Shown in pieces: positions 1 through 10,893 of a stretch of 64,000 nucleotides of DNA (positions are counted from its first letter, which is position 1; every line of letters starts with the position of its first letter). The DNA comes from Corylus avellana (Eukaryota; Streptophyta; Magnoliopsida; Fagales; Betulaceae), in the NCBI RefSeq assembly GCF_901000735.1, contig NC_081542.1, positions 28,612,358 through 28,676,357 on the forward strand, in the 5' to 3' direction. The notes beneath the pieces are model-generated. The model was not told the DNA's origin, made no database searches, and saw nothing but the letters and a program-made list of their open reading frames with translations. The position numbers and the translations under genes are program-made.

Positions 1-96
1 CAGCATCCAAAAAGCTGCTTTTCATCTGTCTCTTCTAACTCTGTTCTTTCTGACATCCTTCAAAGGTTCAAAGGTATCCATGCCTTTAAATTTTTA

Positions 97-129
<33 letters not shown>

Positions 130-664
130 GTTATTAGTAATTAGACACAAATGCAATCATGCTTTCTTTCATTGTCAATATTTTTCTTGCTAGGCTCAGA
201 GCTTTTGTAATGCCTAGACAAATTCCACCATTCTTTTCTTGCCTTCTACTATATGATTTTGGGCCCTTTTGTAATATTTATTCACGAAAGGTTATGGTAT
301 CTGCATTTGTAATGCTGCTAAACATTTTTTTTATTAGAAATACGATGATTGTCCATTAATCAAATTCTTAATGTTTGATCCAAGTGATCACTTCAAACAT
401 CTGAGTTCTGTATGGGTTTCTTCCATTTGTTTTAGATTAGGTTAGATAGATGATGGGTAAAATTGCTAAAGAAAAAAGGATATGCAACTACATGTAGCTC
501 TCTCTTTTTTCTTTTTTGGTTCTTTTCTTTTTTATTTATAAATGTTTTGTTAGAAGGTAGGAAGTGCATGTAGCCCTGCCTTTTTTGATAAATTATATGG
601 AATTTTTTTAGATGAGTAATGCTATAAGTAAGAATTTTGTCCCGCTTTTATTCCCAAAGATAAT
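1..664. repeat. Left flank of segmental duplication, copy A
   Basis: This stretch is nearly identical to 23103-23757 in the same orientation. It is AT-rich, has an ATT microsatellite near 103-135, and has no convincing coding region: the short open frames are present in both copies but resemble nothing I know. The last bases (from about 613) are the left end of a MITE that is complete in copy B at about 23707-23917. The assembly then breaks into N. Confidence 0.8.
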
Positions 665-764
665 NNNNNNNNNNNNNNNNNNNNNNNNNNNNNNNNNNNN
701 NNNNNNNNNNNNNNNNNNNNNNNNNNNNNNNNNNNNNNNNNNNNNNNNNNNNNNNNNNNNNNNN
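665..764. other. Assembly gap of 100 N
   Basis: The run is exactly 100 N, the usual placeholder for a gap of unknown size. Left of it is duplication flank and right of it is the middle of a 5' LTR. Comparison with copy B (23758-25099) and with the complete 3' LTR at 5895-7077 implies that the start of the LTR and over 1 kb of flank are missing here. Confidence 0.9.
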
Positions 765-1340
765 AATGGTGTTCTACCATGCTTGCAAGAGTGCCTGCAA
801 GGGCTACCTTGGGGCAGCAAGCTAAGCCAGGGTATTGAGCGAATTCAAATGGACCAGGGAGCATGGTCCAGGTGGCAGGTTGCTTGCTGGAAGTGACCAT
901 GTTGCACCATGTTGTGGGCTGCAGCCAGGTGGCAGCCCACTACAGCAAAGATCTCCCTCCTGATGGCTATAAGAGGGCTGCTGGGGCTCTCATTGAAGGC
1001 TGCTGGAAGCTGCATTGTGAGTGAGTCTTGTGAGGGAGCTGCTATGAGGAAAACACTGAGTGCATGTGAGTTGTATTCTGGTTTTCTGTTGTAAGCCTTG
1101 GTGGCTGAGTTTATATTGTGGCTGAGGGTTCCATTGTGTTGTAAGGGCCTTGGTCAGTGTCTTTGTACATTCGGTTTGGTTGAGTGTAAAAGTTGGGAGG
1201 TGTTGCTCCTGTAAAATTCTGTTGTGTTGTGATTGCCCTTCCTTAACCTCTGTTGGTGTGTTGGCTGCCTTGGCACTACTTGGTGCTTTGCTAAGGGCCA
1301 TCACGTGGCTTATTTACTGCGAAAAATTTTCCCTATGACA
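765..1340 (+). repeat. 5' LTR, 3' portion only
   Basis: This matches 6503-7077 of the 3' LTR and ends with CTATGACA directly before the primer site. The first 600 or so bases of the LTR are lost in the N gap. A TATA-like CTATAAGAGG lies near 969 and is a likely start for the element's transcript. Confidence 0.9.
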
Positions 1341-1342
1341 AT

Positions 1343-1354
1343 TGGTATCAGAGC
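1343..1354 (+). other. Primer binding site, initiator tRNA-Met
   Basis: The sequence TGGTATCAGAGC is two bases after the end of the 5' LTR. It is the canonical complement of the 3' end of plant initiator tRNA-Met used by many LTR retrotransposons. Confidence 0.9.
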
Positions 1355-2484
1355 ATGGTTGGGGTCATGGCAGGTGGCTCTACACAAGACTTACGGGAAA
1401 GAGTAGCCAGGCTTGAAGCCTTGCTAGGTGTTCCTGCGGAAGAGTCCTCCTCCACTACTATTGTTGAGCAATTGATTACTGCTCAGAAGTCTATCTCAGA
1501 CTTGCAGTTGTCCCTTGATGTCCATAGTGCAAAGACCTTGCAACGGTTGGAAGAAAGAGCTGAGGAGCAAGCTGCCCTTGCAGCTCACCGGTTTGAAGGT
1601 ATGGGTGAAGAGATCGAATCCATGCAAGATGATATCAAAGGATTCTCAGCCCGCTTTGATGCTGAGTTGGACATTCTCAAAAGGGCTATCCATGGCTTAC
1701 CTACTGGTGGGCAGGCCACGACCAAGCTGAAGGTTCCAGAACCTAAGCCCTTTGGGGGTGCTAGAAGTGCTAAGGAGTTGGAAAAATTCCTATGGGATAT
1801 GGAGCAGTATTTTCGAGCTGCTCATATTCCAGAAACAGAACGTGTCACCATCACCACCATGTATCTGGATGGCAATGCAAAGCTATGGTGGCGTACTAGG
1901 GAAGATGATGATTCTGGTAGGCCAAAGATCACAACCTAGGAAGCCTTCAAAAGGAGCTGAGAGATCAGTTTCTTCCTTCCAACACTGCATGGGTTGCAAG
2001 GGACTCCCTCAAGAAGTTGAAGCATACAACCTCAGTAAGGGAGTATGTGAAACAGTTTAGTTCTTTGATGTTGGATATCAAAGACATGTCGGAGGCCGAC
2101 AAACTATACAATTTTACATCAGGATTACAAGTGTGGGCTCAACTTGAGCAACGAAGGCAGGGGGTGCGTGATCTCCCATCTGCCATGGCTGCTGCAGATG
2201 CCTTGGTTGATTTTCGACAAAGCAAAGAAGATAGGGAGAAACCTAAACCCAAGTAGAAAGACAAGGGTGAGAAGAAGGTGGGCAATGAGAAGCCCAAGTT
2301 CAGGGGAAAAACTGACAAGAGCAAGGGCAGGGTTGTTGACAAACTGCAGTCCAACAAGAACAATCTTGGTTGCTTCATATGTAATGGTCCCCATAGGGCA
2401 AGGGATTGCCCAAAGAAGGAGAAGCTGAATGCTCTGGTCACGGAGGAAGGTCAAGAAGCTGGGGGTGGGGAATTTCAAGCTTGA
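1355..2484 (+). pseudogene. gag of the chromovirus, broken
   Basis: The frame opens with an ATG just after the primer site. The N-terminal 190 residues include a coiled-coil-like Glu-rich stretch, then the retrotransposon gag core (KLWWRTRED and, after the break, FLPSNTAW). A CCHC zinc knuckle (CFICNGPHRARDC) lies near 2371-2409. An in-frame TAG at 1937 is followed within 25 bases by a one-base deletion; the frame then continues through TAG at 2254 and TGA at 2482. The family role is assembly of the virus-like particle and RNA packaging. Confidence 0.85.
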
Positions 2485-4449
2485 ATGAACCCTCTCCAGA
2501 TGTGGTTGAATGCTCTAAAGGCAGAGCCATCTACTGTGCTAATGTATGTTCCTGTGGAGGCCAACTCCTCAGAGTCCATGGCCATGCTGGACACAGGGGC
2601 TACGCACAACTTCATGGCAGCACGCATGATAACAAGGTTGGGGCTAAAGCTGAGCAAGTGCCCAAGCAAGTTGAAGGCAGTGAACTCAGAAGCCCAGCCT
2701 GTGGTGGGTATTGCTCATGCGGTCTCCTTGAAGGTTGGAGAGTGGACAGGAAAGGTAAACTTTCTTGTGGTTCCCTTGGATGATTTTGATATTATTCTTG
2801 GAAACGAGTTCTTTGTGCTAGCTGAGGCAGTACCCATGCCCTTTTTTAGAGGAAACTTGATCATGGATAAGGCACATCCTTGCTTTGTGAAGGCCATTAA
2901 GGAGGCACCACCTCCCCATGGCAGTAGCAAGGATGGTACCCTCTCAGCCATGCAACTTAAACATGGCCTGAGAAGAGGAGATGTTACTTACTTGGCTGCC
3001 TTGAGAGAAGTCAAGGAGGAGTCATGTGTAGATGCTCCAGAATAGGTGCTGAGTTTATTGGAAGCGTTTGAGGATGTCATGCCTCCTGAGTTGCCCAAAA
3101 CTCTTCCTCCTAGACGGAATGTTGACCACATAATTGAGTTGCTGCCTGGTTCAACACCACCTGCTCGTGCACCATACAGAATGTCGCCAAAAGAGTTGGC
3201 AGAATTACAGAGGCAGCTTACTGAGTTGCTGAAAACAGGTTTCATCTAGCCCTCCAAAGCTCCTTATGGTGCCCCAGTGCTCTTCCAAAAGAAGAAGGAT
3301 GGATCACTTCAAATGTGTGTGGATTACAGGGCTTTGAACAAGGTTACAGTGAAGAATAAGTACCCTGTGCCCCTGATCCAAGACCTCTTCGATCGATTGA
3401 GCAGAGCATCCTATTACACCAAGCTGGACTTGTGCTCTGGTTATTGGCAAGTGAAGATTGCAGAGGGGGATGAGCCCAAGACAACCTGTGTAACTCGGTA
3501 TGGCTCTTTTGAATTTCTTGTGATGCCTTTTGGCCTCACCAATGCCCCTGCTACCTTTTGCCACCTTATGAATGATGTCTTTTATGATTATATAGATAAA
3601 TTTGTTGTTGTCTATCTTGATGACATTGTGGTATACAGTGAGTCTTTTGTTAATCATTTAAGCCATCTAAGGTTGGTTCTAACTCGGTTGAGGGAGAACT
3701 CTCTTTATGTAAAGAAAGAAAAGTGTGAGTTTGTTCGTGGGGAGATTCTGTTTCTAGGCCACAAAATCAGTGCAGGGAAGATATTAATGGATGAAGGCAA
3801 GGTGAAGGCCATGCAAGATTGGTCACCACCCAAGACAGTGTCGGGATTACGCTCGTTCCTTGGGCTAGCCAACTATTACAGAAAGTTCATTGCTGCCTAT
3901 TCTAAGAAGGCAGCTCCCCCCATTGACCTACTGAAGAAAGACAGGCAGTGGCGTTGGACAAATCAATGCCAGGCCGCCTTTGACAAGTTAAAAGCTGCTG
4001 TTGCAAGTGAACATGTCCTGCACTTGCCTGACTTTGAACTACCATTCGAAGTACACACCGATGCCTCAGATAGAGCCATTGGGGGTGTGTTGGTGCAAGA
4101 AGGGCATCCAATTTCCTATGAGAGCAGAAAGTTGAAGGAGGCTGAGCAGAGGTATTCTGCCCATGAGAAAGAAATGCTGGCTGTTGTTCATTGTTTGCTA
4201 GTATGGAGAGTATACTTGTTGGGAACTAAGTTTGTGGTTCGCACCGACAATGCTGCCAACACTTTCTTTCAAACTCAAAAGAAGTTGTCAACCAAAAAGG
4301 CTCGATGGCAAGAGTTTTTACAAGAGTATGACTTTGTGTGGGTGCACAAACCTGGCAAACACAACCAGGTTGCTAATGCATTGAGCCGCAAGCATGCTGA
4401 TAAGGTAGTTGCTGCTCTGTCTAGAAAGGTATTGTTGCTGATGAGGTAG
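2485..4449 (+). pseudogene. pol: protease, reverse transcriptase, RNase H (broken)
   Basis: An aspartic protease is seen at 2580-2800 (LDTGATHNF). The reverse transcriptase shows VDYRALNKVT, MPFGLTNAPATF and the catalytic YLDDIVVYS near 3613. RNase H follows with HTDASDRAIGG near 4054, and its C-terminal part ends in HNQVANALSRK. The frame is shared with the second part of gag but is cut by TAG at 3043 and 3247. A 41-base tandem duplication (4396-4436 and 4437-4477) after RNase H shifts the frame and ends it at 4449. Confidence 0.9.
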
Positions 4450-5908
4450 TTGCTGCTCTGTCCAACTTCTTGGACAGAATCAAAGAGGCAGCAAAGACTG
4501 ATGATGCTTATGTGAAACTAGCAGAATCAGTCAAGCAAGGTATTATTCGTCGGTATTGGCTGGTGCAATACGATGTGAGCTGTTGAAGGAGTCTCATGAC
4601 TCCAAATGGGCAGGGCATCCTGGGAGGGAAAAGATGTTTGCCCTTCTGTCCAAAGCTTATTACTGGCCTCGCCTGAGGGAAGAAGTGGAGCTGTATGTGA
4701 GGACCTGTTTGGTGTGCCAACAAGACAAGGGGGATCAGAGGAGGGCAGCTGGCCTGCTGCAACCACTCCCTGTTCCAGACAGATCTTGGGCCTCAGTTTC
4801 CATGGATTTCCTTGGGGGTTTCCCTGCTGTGGAAGGGATGAATGCTGTGATGGTGGTTGTGGATAGATTCTCAAAATATGCAGTCTTTATTGTAGTGCCA
4901 GGAAGTTGCCCTGCTGAGTTGGCTGCCAAGCTATTCTTTGCCCAAGTAGTCAAGATCTTTGGGCTGCCTGAAGACATTGTGAGTGATAGAGACCCCAGGT
5001 TTTCTGGTCGGTTTTGGACTGCCTTATTCAACATGATGGGGTCAGAATTGAAGTTCTCTACTGGCTATCACCCTCAAACAGATGGGCAGACAGAAAGGGT
5101 CAATGCTTTGCTTGAAGACTACTTGAGACATTATGCTTCAACAAACCAGAAGAATTGGCTGGAGTTGTTGGAAGTGGCCTAGTTTGCATACAACTTGCAC
5201 AAGTCATCTGCAACTGGGATGAGTCCATCTGAGCTGGTTTTTGGCCATCAACCCTTGGCCCCTCATGAAGTTGCAGCACAGAAAACAGAGGAAGATGTCC
5301 TACTTGTTAGAGAAAGGCAAGAGTTGCTGGAACATGCCAAGGACAGTTTGGCCAAAGCTCAGAAACATATGAAGAAGTTTGCCGATGAGAAGCGGCGATC
5401 CTTGGAGTTCTCTATTGGGGATAAGGTGATGTTGAAGCTACCCCACAAAATTCTGAGAAAATTTCGAAGGGGGGTGATCCACAAGGGGCTGATGCCCAAG
5501 TATGATGATCCCTTTGAAGTAGTAAAACGAGTAGGCAATGTTGCCTATCGATTGAAGCTGCCTGAAAGATTGAAGGTGCATCCCACCTTCCATGTGAGTC
5601 TCCTCAAGCCATACCATGAAGATGTTGAGGAGCCAAGCCGTGGTAAACCAAAAAGAGCACCACCCAATGTCCAGAAAGAGTTTGAACAGAAAGTGGAGAA
5701 AATTTTGGACCACAAGAGGGAGGGCCAACACAAGAAGAATTGGAGGACATATTATCTGGTTCAGTGGAGAGGCTCACCCATCGCAGAGGCAACATGGGAA
5801 AGAGACACCACCCTATAGCAGTTTGAGGACAAGGTCTTGGAGTATCTGGCCACCCAGTCGACGAGGGCGTCGACTTCATCTGGTGGGGGTGGTTTGTCAC
5901 AGTCGTGA
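4450..5908 (+). pseudogene. pol: integrase and chromodomain (broken)
   Basis: The integrase has the HHCC zinc-binding region (H near 4597, CLVCQQDKG near 4708), the core catalytic Asp region SMDFLGGFP, the second Asp in VSDRDPRF, and the Glu region HPQTDGQTERVN. A TAG at 5180 interrupts it before FAYN. The C-terminal GPF-like region is followed by a chromodomain (VEKILDHKREG, then YYLVQWRG and ATWERDTTL), cut by TAG at 5816. The frame ends at TGA 5906, just inside the 3' LTR. Chromodomains of this kind are thought to steer integration to chromatin marks. Confidence 0.9.
5880..5894 (+). other. Polypurine tract of the chromovirus
   Basis: A G-rich run (TGGTGGGGGTGG) lies directly before the TGTCAC that opens the 3' LTR. 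This is the expected position of the plus-strand primer. Confidence 0.7.
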
Positions 5909-7077
5909 CATGGCTGTCATGGTGGCAGCTTGGGTTTGCCAAACACCCTTGCTGACCACCATGCCCTGGCATGAGGGAAGCATGCTTTGGGCTAAGATGA
6001 AGGTTGGATTTGCTCCAGCCTTGCTGGTTGTTTGGTTGGGCAATGGCCCATGCATTGTCAAGGTGCTTGGGCATGCTGCTGTTGGCCCAAGAGCTGTTGT
6101 GGGGGCGCATGGGTGCTGGGATGGCTTGTGTGAGTGGGCTGGGCGTGACCCAGGCCCTTTGTATGCTTGTCTGTCTGACCATGGTGTTGTATGCTGCTGA
6201 GAAGGGCCACATGGCGCCCAAGATGTCCTTGAGAAATGCTGGAGGAGTGCCTGCAGGCAATGGCCACGTGGTGGCACTGCCCTGCCCAAGTTATGGTGCT
6301 GTTTGACTGGGCATGGTGTGGCTTGCTGCACCAGCCACCTAGTGCCCCTGCTTTGCCTTGCTGGAAAGAACCTGCTATGCCAGGGTTCAATGATTGCCTT
6401 GTAGTGGAGCTGGGATGCTAGAACAACCTTGAGTGTGGCAGTGGGCTTGTGTGGGGTGCTGGCCAAGCCCCTTGTCTGATGATTGCCTGCTACAGTGGGC
6501 AGAATGGTGTTCTACTATGCTTGCAAGAGTGCCTACAAGGGCTACCTTGGGGCAGCAAGCTAAGCCAGGGTATTGGGCGAATTCAAATGGACCGGAGAGC
6601 ATGGTCCAGGTGGCAGGTTGCTTGCTGGAAATGACCATGTTGCACCATGCTGTGGGCTGCAGCCAGGTGGCAGCCCACTGCAGCAAAGATCTCCCTCCTG
6701 ATGGCTATAAGAGGGCTGTTGGGGCTCTCATTGAAGGCTGCTGGAAGCTGCATTGTGAGTGAGTCTTGTGAGGGAGCTGCTGTGAGGAAAACACTGAGTG
6801 CATGTGAGATGTATTCTGATTTTTTGTTGTAAGCCTTGGTGGCTGAGTTTATATTGTGGCTGAGGGTTCCATTGTGTTGTAAGGGCCTTGGTCAGTGTCT
6901 TTGTACATTCGGTTTGGTTGAGTGTAAAAGTTGGGAGGTGTTGCTCCTGTAAAATTCTGTTGTGTTGTGATTGCCCTTCCTTAACCTCTGTTGGTGTGTT
7001 GGCTGCCTTGGTACTGCTTGGTGCTTTGCTAAGGGCCATCACGTGGCTTATTTACTAGAAAAATTTGCCTCGTGACA
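5895..7077 (+). repeat. 3' LTR of the chromovirus, complete (1183 bases)
   Basis: It starts TGTCACAGTC, ends CTCGTGACA, and its second half matches the visible 5' LTR. It is more GC-rich than the flanks. The sequence directly after it (CAATGACTTTTAG) continues exactly as in copy B at about 25100, which fixes the right end. Confidence 0.92.
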
Positions 7078-7237
7078 CAATGACTTTTAGAATTCTGGAT
7101 TCCTCAAAGAAAAATTCATAATTAAAAGATCGAGAAAAATAGTTCATCAAAATCAGACTTAAAAAAAAAATACTAAATAAAAAAATAATGTCATTTAGTA
7201 GATTATTATACAACTCTCATACAACTGGACTTAAGTG

Positions 7238-7979
7238 GTGGGGAAAATCTGCCTTCAAAACTTCACTTACTCCCCACGAATTTACGCGCTTTTTGCAAAC
7301 ACCCATCAATTGTTCAAAGTCTCTCACTTTGATGTATCCAACTTTAATTTCCTTTCACTTTTTCCCTTTCGTTAGGATTTTTCTATGAAATCCTAACAGA
7401 TGAGTGTGAAATACCTAAAATGCCCTTTTTTTATTAAAAAATATATATGTATTTTTTAAAAAAAATCTTAACCCGTGGGTTCACTGGTGGATCTAACCCA
7501 CCTGTATTGTGACACACAGGTCATATTATTATTATTATTATATATTTATAAAATTAAATTTTAAAAAAAAAAGGAAAAAAAAAAAAAGGTGAGGTGACCC
7601 ACGATAGGTCACTTGGCTTGGTGACCCACCTTGTGACCCATGATGGGTCACTTGTCACCCACGGCAGGTCACTTGGGTGACCCACGGTGGGTCGCGGGTC
7701 ACCTTGCCTGCCAGTGGGTCACTTTTTTTCTTTTTTTAAATATAATAATTACAATAATAATTTTTTATTTATAAATAAGGTAAATTTGAATTTTTTTTAA
7801 ATTTTAGGGGTATAAAGGTCTTTTATTCATTTCACCATTTGATTTAACTGCAATATCTAACGATTGGGAGTATTTGAAACTGAACAAAAGTTGGATACAC
7901 CAAAGTGAGAGATTTTGAATAATGGAAGTGTGTTTGCAAAAGGCGTGTAAGTTCGTTGGAGTAAGTAAAGTTTTTCCAC
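7238..7979. mobile_element. Non-autonomous element with long inverted repeats
   Basis: The left arm (about 7260-7350, with TTTGCAAACAC and TCTCTCACTTTG) reads again as a reverse complement at about 7870-7979. The arms are roughly 100 bases, with weaker similarity beyond. The centre holds an array of GTGACCC / GGGTCAC motifs (7590-7722). Long arms suggest a Mutator-like MITE, but I could not find a target duplication, so the ends and class are uncertain. In copy B only the left arm survives (about 25259-25422). Confidence 0.6.
7590..7722. repeat. Array of GTGACCCAC / GTGGGTCAC motifs
   Basis: About ten copies of GTGACCC or its reverse complement lie within 130 bases in both orientations, so many nested hairpins are possible. 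It is a GC-rich island in an AT-rich setting, at the centre of the long-TIR element. Confidence 0.75.
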
Positions 7980-8419
7980 TTTTTTTATATTATTTTTTAT
8001 AAGTGCTGATCTAAGGGCAAATTTTTACTATTTGGGTTTATGATTTTTAAAAAATGAAATTTAAAAATAATAATTTTAAAATAACGCAGTTAAGCCTTTG
8101 AAAAAATTGCAACTTGGCCTTTAAATCACAGTTTAACCTTTAAAATTATGCGTTTTAAAAATAAAATAAAAAATAAAAAAAATAACTCATTACATTTGAT
8201 AAAGCAATTTTTCTATATTTTCAAATCCCAATTTTCGAAAAATGCAATTTCAAATAATTCATTTTTTTAGATTTGATTTAAAATCGCACTTATTTTCTAT
8301 GAAATGGCAATATCAAACACGCACACCTCATCCAATTGTATAACAATTGTTGATTGTATAATGAGAAATAGAACCATTTTGTGAGTCATGAAAGGGATAA
8401 AAAACAAAGAGATAAAGGG

Positions 8420-8570
8420 GAAATGATCCTTTCCATTTCAAAATCCCTTCATTTCCTTTATTTAGTGCATTTTGAAAGGTAGTGTTGTCCAAAAGTTTTA
8501 ATGATGGTAGCGCATTAAATGCATTACCCTTCAAAATGCACTAAATAGAGGAAATGGAGATGATTTTTTT
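8420..8570. mobile_element. Foldback MITE, copy A
   Basis: The sequence around TTTAGTGCATTTTGAA at about 8461 returns as a reverse complement at about 8536, within arms of roughly 60 bases. The same element is in copy B at 31159-31312. It is a short palindromic element without coding capacity; its class is not determined. Confidence 0.6.
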
Positions 8571-8673
8571 CCGAGATTAAAGGATCTACCTTTCCGGTTA
8601 TTAATTAGCCAAAATCTTCTTCACCCCTTTCAACTTTTTAAATAAATGCACGTTATGGTTAGTATTCTTATTT

Positions 8674-8777
8674 GTTTTTTTTTTTTAGATGTCCGCACAA
8701 AAGCTGAGGGGATTCAAACTAGTAACCTCTACTTCATGAGGCGTACTCCTTAGCTGGTTGAGTTACCCTTGGAGACC
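8674..8777 (-). mobile_element. tRNA-derived SINE, copy A
   Basis: On the minus strand it opens GGTCTCCAAGGGTAACTC, has a box-A-like region around AACTCAACCAGCTAAGG, a box-B-like GTTTGAATCC, and ends in an A-run (the T-run at about 8674-8686). The orthologous insertion is at 31415-31528 and a third member lies at 19770-19876. Confidence 0.7.
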
Positions 8778-9155
8778 TATTTTCAAGATTCTAAGGAATA
8801 AGTAGTTGGAGGATTTTTGATCCCCTACTTAAACAAAATCCCGTCTCTTGTGGCATAAGGGATCTAATCTTACCCAAAGAGTTTTTCTCACGTTGAATTT
8901 CTTCTGAGTGTTTCAAAAGCAGACGTTTATGCTTAGACTTCCTTCTGTAATCGCCAAATGAACTAATTTTACTTTCATGGGCGTCTTAAGCTCATTCATA
9001 TTCAACTGGGTTTTCATCGTTTTTTTCACCACTGATCTGACATCCTCATAACTCTCATGTGAGTCCATAATTTTGTGCAGAGATTCAACAAAAGTACGTA
9101 GTAGTCTCTGCAAATTTACTGTTAAATTTCTTGTAATTCTTTTTTCAGGGCAACA

Positions 9156-10893
9156 ATGGTGACGAGCATTGAAGGTGGTGGTGATGGAGATGGCAATGGG
9201 GTCAGGAAGAGAGGCTACACATTGAGCAAGCAAGATTTCTCGCTGGAGGAGTAATTCCAGAGCTGGGGGAACTATGTCACGGCATTGGAAAGCACCAAAA
9301 CCAGGCTGAAAATGCCCTCTAACCCGCTCCCTCGACTGTCTGGAGTTACAAGATATGCATGCTCGCAGCCAGCATGAGATGAAGAAAACCCTGAATTGGT
9401 GGGACCTTATTTGGTTCGGGATCGGCGCCGTAGTGGGCGCTGGAATCTTTGTCCTCACCGGCGAGGCGGCGAGGAACGACTCCGGCCCTGTGGTGATGAT
9501 TTCGTACCTCATATCCAGTGTATTGGCACTGCTCTCGGTGCTGTGCTACACCGAGTTCGCGGTCGAACTCCGGGTGGCTGGAGGGTCTTTTTGCCTATCT
9601 TAGAGTGGAGCTCGATGACTTCATAGCTTACATTGCTGCTGGAAACATTCTTTTTGAGTATATTGTAGGTGGTGCTAGTGTGGCAAGATCCTGGACTTCA
9701 TATTTTGCTACATTGTGCAACCACAAACCTAATGATTTTCGCATAAATGTCTCCTCCCTTGCTGAAGGTCACAACCATTTGGATCCAATTGCCCTTGTTG
9801 TCTCAATTGCAATCTCTTTCGGTACCTGCCTAAGCATGAAGGGGTCCTCAAGATTCAACTCCATTGCAACCATCATCCATATGATCATCTTGATATTCAT
9901 CTTTGCCGCAGGCCTTTCTAAGGCCAACCCTGCCAATTTTGAAAACTACATGCCTTATGGCATTCATGGCATTCTGAAAGCTTCGGCGGTGCTCTTCTTT
10001 GCCTACATTGGATTCGACGGAGTGGCGACCTTGGGGGAAGAGATCAAGAACCCGGTGGGGATATCCTGATCGGCCTAATCAGTTCAATGTTGATCACCGT
10101 AGTACTTTATTGCCTTCTAGCAGTCACATGCGGCCATTCAACCAAGTTGACGCTGATGCACCATTCACCATTGCATTCCAAGCTGTAGGGATGAATTGGG
10201 CAAATTACATTGTTGCATTGGGAGCATTGAAAGGCATGACCACGGTTCTACTAGCTAACATCATAGCTCAAGCACGATATTTCACTCATATTGCACGTAC
10301 CCACATGGTGCCACCGATTCTTGCTCTCATCAATGAGAAAACTGGAACACCAATGAATGCCACAATCATTATGACTATTGCCAACTTCATTGTTGCGTTC
10401 TTTACAAGCCTTGATGTGTTGTCACTTGTCAAACATTCTTTCCGTCTCTACACTGTTTATCTTTTCTCTTGTCGCAGTTGCCCAAATCGTGAGACGATAC
10501 TATGTTACGGGCGAGACATCAAACGCCGACCGAAACAAGCTTATCGTGTTCTTGGTGTTGATTATCGGATCCTCAATCTGTTCAGCTGCATTTTGGGCAG
10601 CTAGTAGGAATTGTTGGTTTTGGTACGTACCAACGGTAACGGAATGGTTTTTATCCACGTTGGGGCTACAATTGACAGTGAAGAAAGCAAGGAAGCCTAA
10701 GATGTGGGGAGTGCCATTGCTTCTTTGGTTGCCATCAGCTTGCATTGCAATCAATGTCTTCATCATGGGTTCAATTGATGGGGCATCAGTTGTGAGATTC
10801 GCTTTACGGACATTCCTTTTGCTCCTCTACTATCTGTTTGTGGCGCTACATACTTCATATGATGCAGCTAAGGAAAGCAAAAGAGAACATTGA
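9156..10893 (+). pseudogene. Cationic amino acid transporter pseudogene, copy A
   Basis: This is an intronless copy of a plant CAT gene (APC superfamily, basic amino acid uptake across a membrane). The family's first membrane segment is clear at about 9397-9462 (WWDLIWFGIGAVVGAGIFVL), and ISTLFIFSLVAVA-like, GETSNADRNK and VPLLLWLPSACIAINVF segments follow. It cannot encode a full protein. Breaks include TAA at 9252, an extra T in the T-run at 9588-9592, a one-base loss at about 10055, a deletion near 10117 and a 7-base duplication near 10425. The T-run and the 10055 lesion are shared with copy B. An intron-acceptor-like TTTTTTCAG lies just upstream of the ATG. Confidence 0.88.

Larger units (their letters stand above)
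765..7077 (+). mobile_element. Ty3/gypsy LTR retrotransposon, chromovirus (degenerate)
   Basis: The element reads 5' LTR (partial), primer site, gag, protease, reverse transcriptase, RNase H, integrase, chromodomain, polypurine tract, 3' LTR. The C-terminal chromodomain places it among the chromoviruses; a Galadriel-like lineage is possible but not established. The 3' LTR is bounded by TGTCAC and GTGACA. By eye the two LTRs differ at roughly 20 of about 576 shared bases. Pol and gag carry at least seven stops and several frameshifts, so it cannot move on its own. Copy B of the duplication lacks it: the right flank continues as at 25100 onward. Confidence 0.93.
7078..8348. repeat. Duplication copy A, continuing flank with MITEs
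   Basis: This corresponds to 25100-25697 of copy B, where a gap hides most of it. No gene is seen. It contains the long-TIR element at about 7238-7979 and, at about 8030-8330, an AT-rich sequence resembling the Tourist-like elements of copy B. Confidence 0.8.

Noticed and set aside
5604..6466. Long minus-strand open frames across the chromovirus 3' end
   Set aside because: They overlap integrase/chromodomain and the LTR in antisense, have no recognised domain, and come from GC-rich LTR composition.
9355..10893. A functional, multi-exon CAT transporter gene
   Set aside because: The breaks lie inside conserved segments without splice signals, and two of them occur at the same place in both copies.
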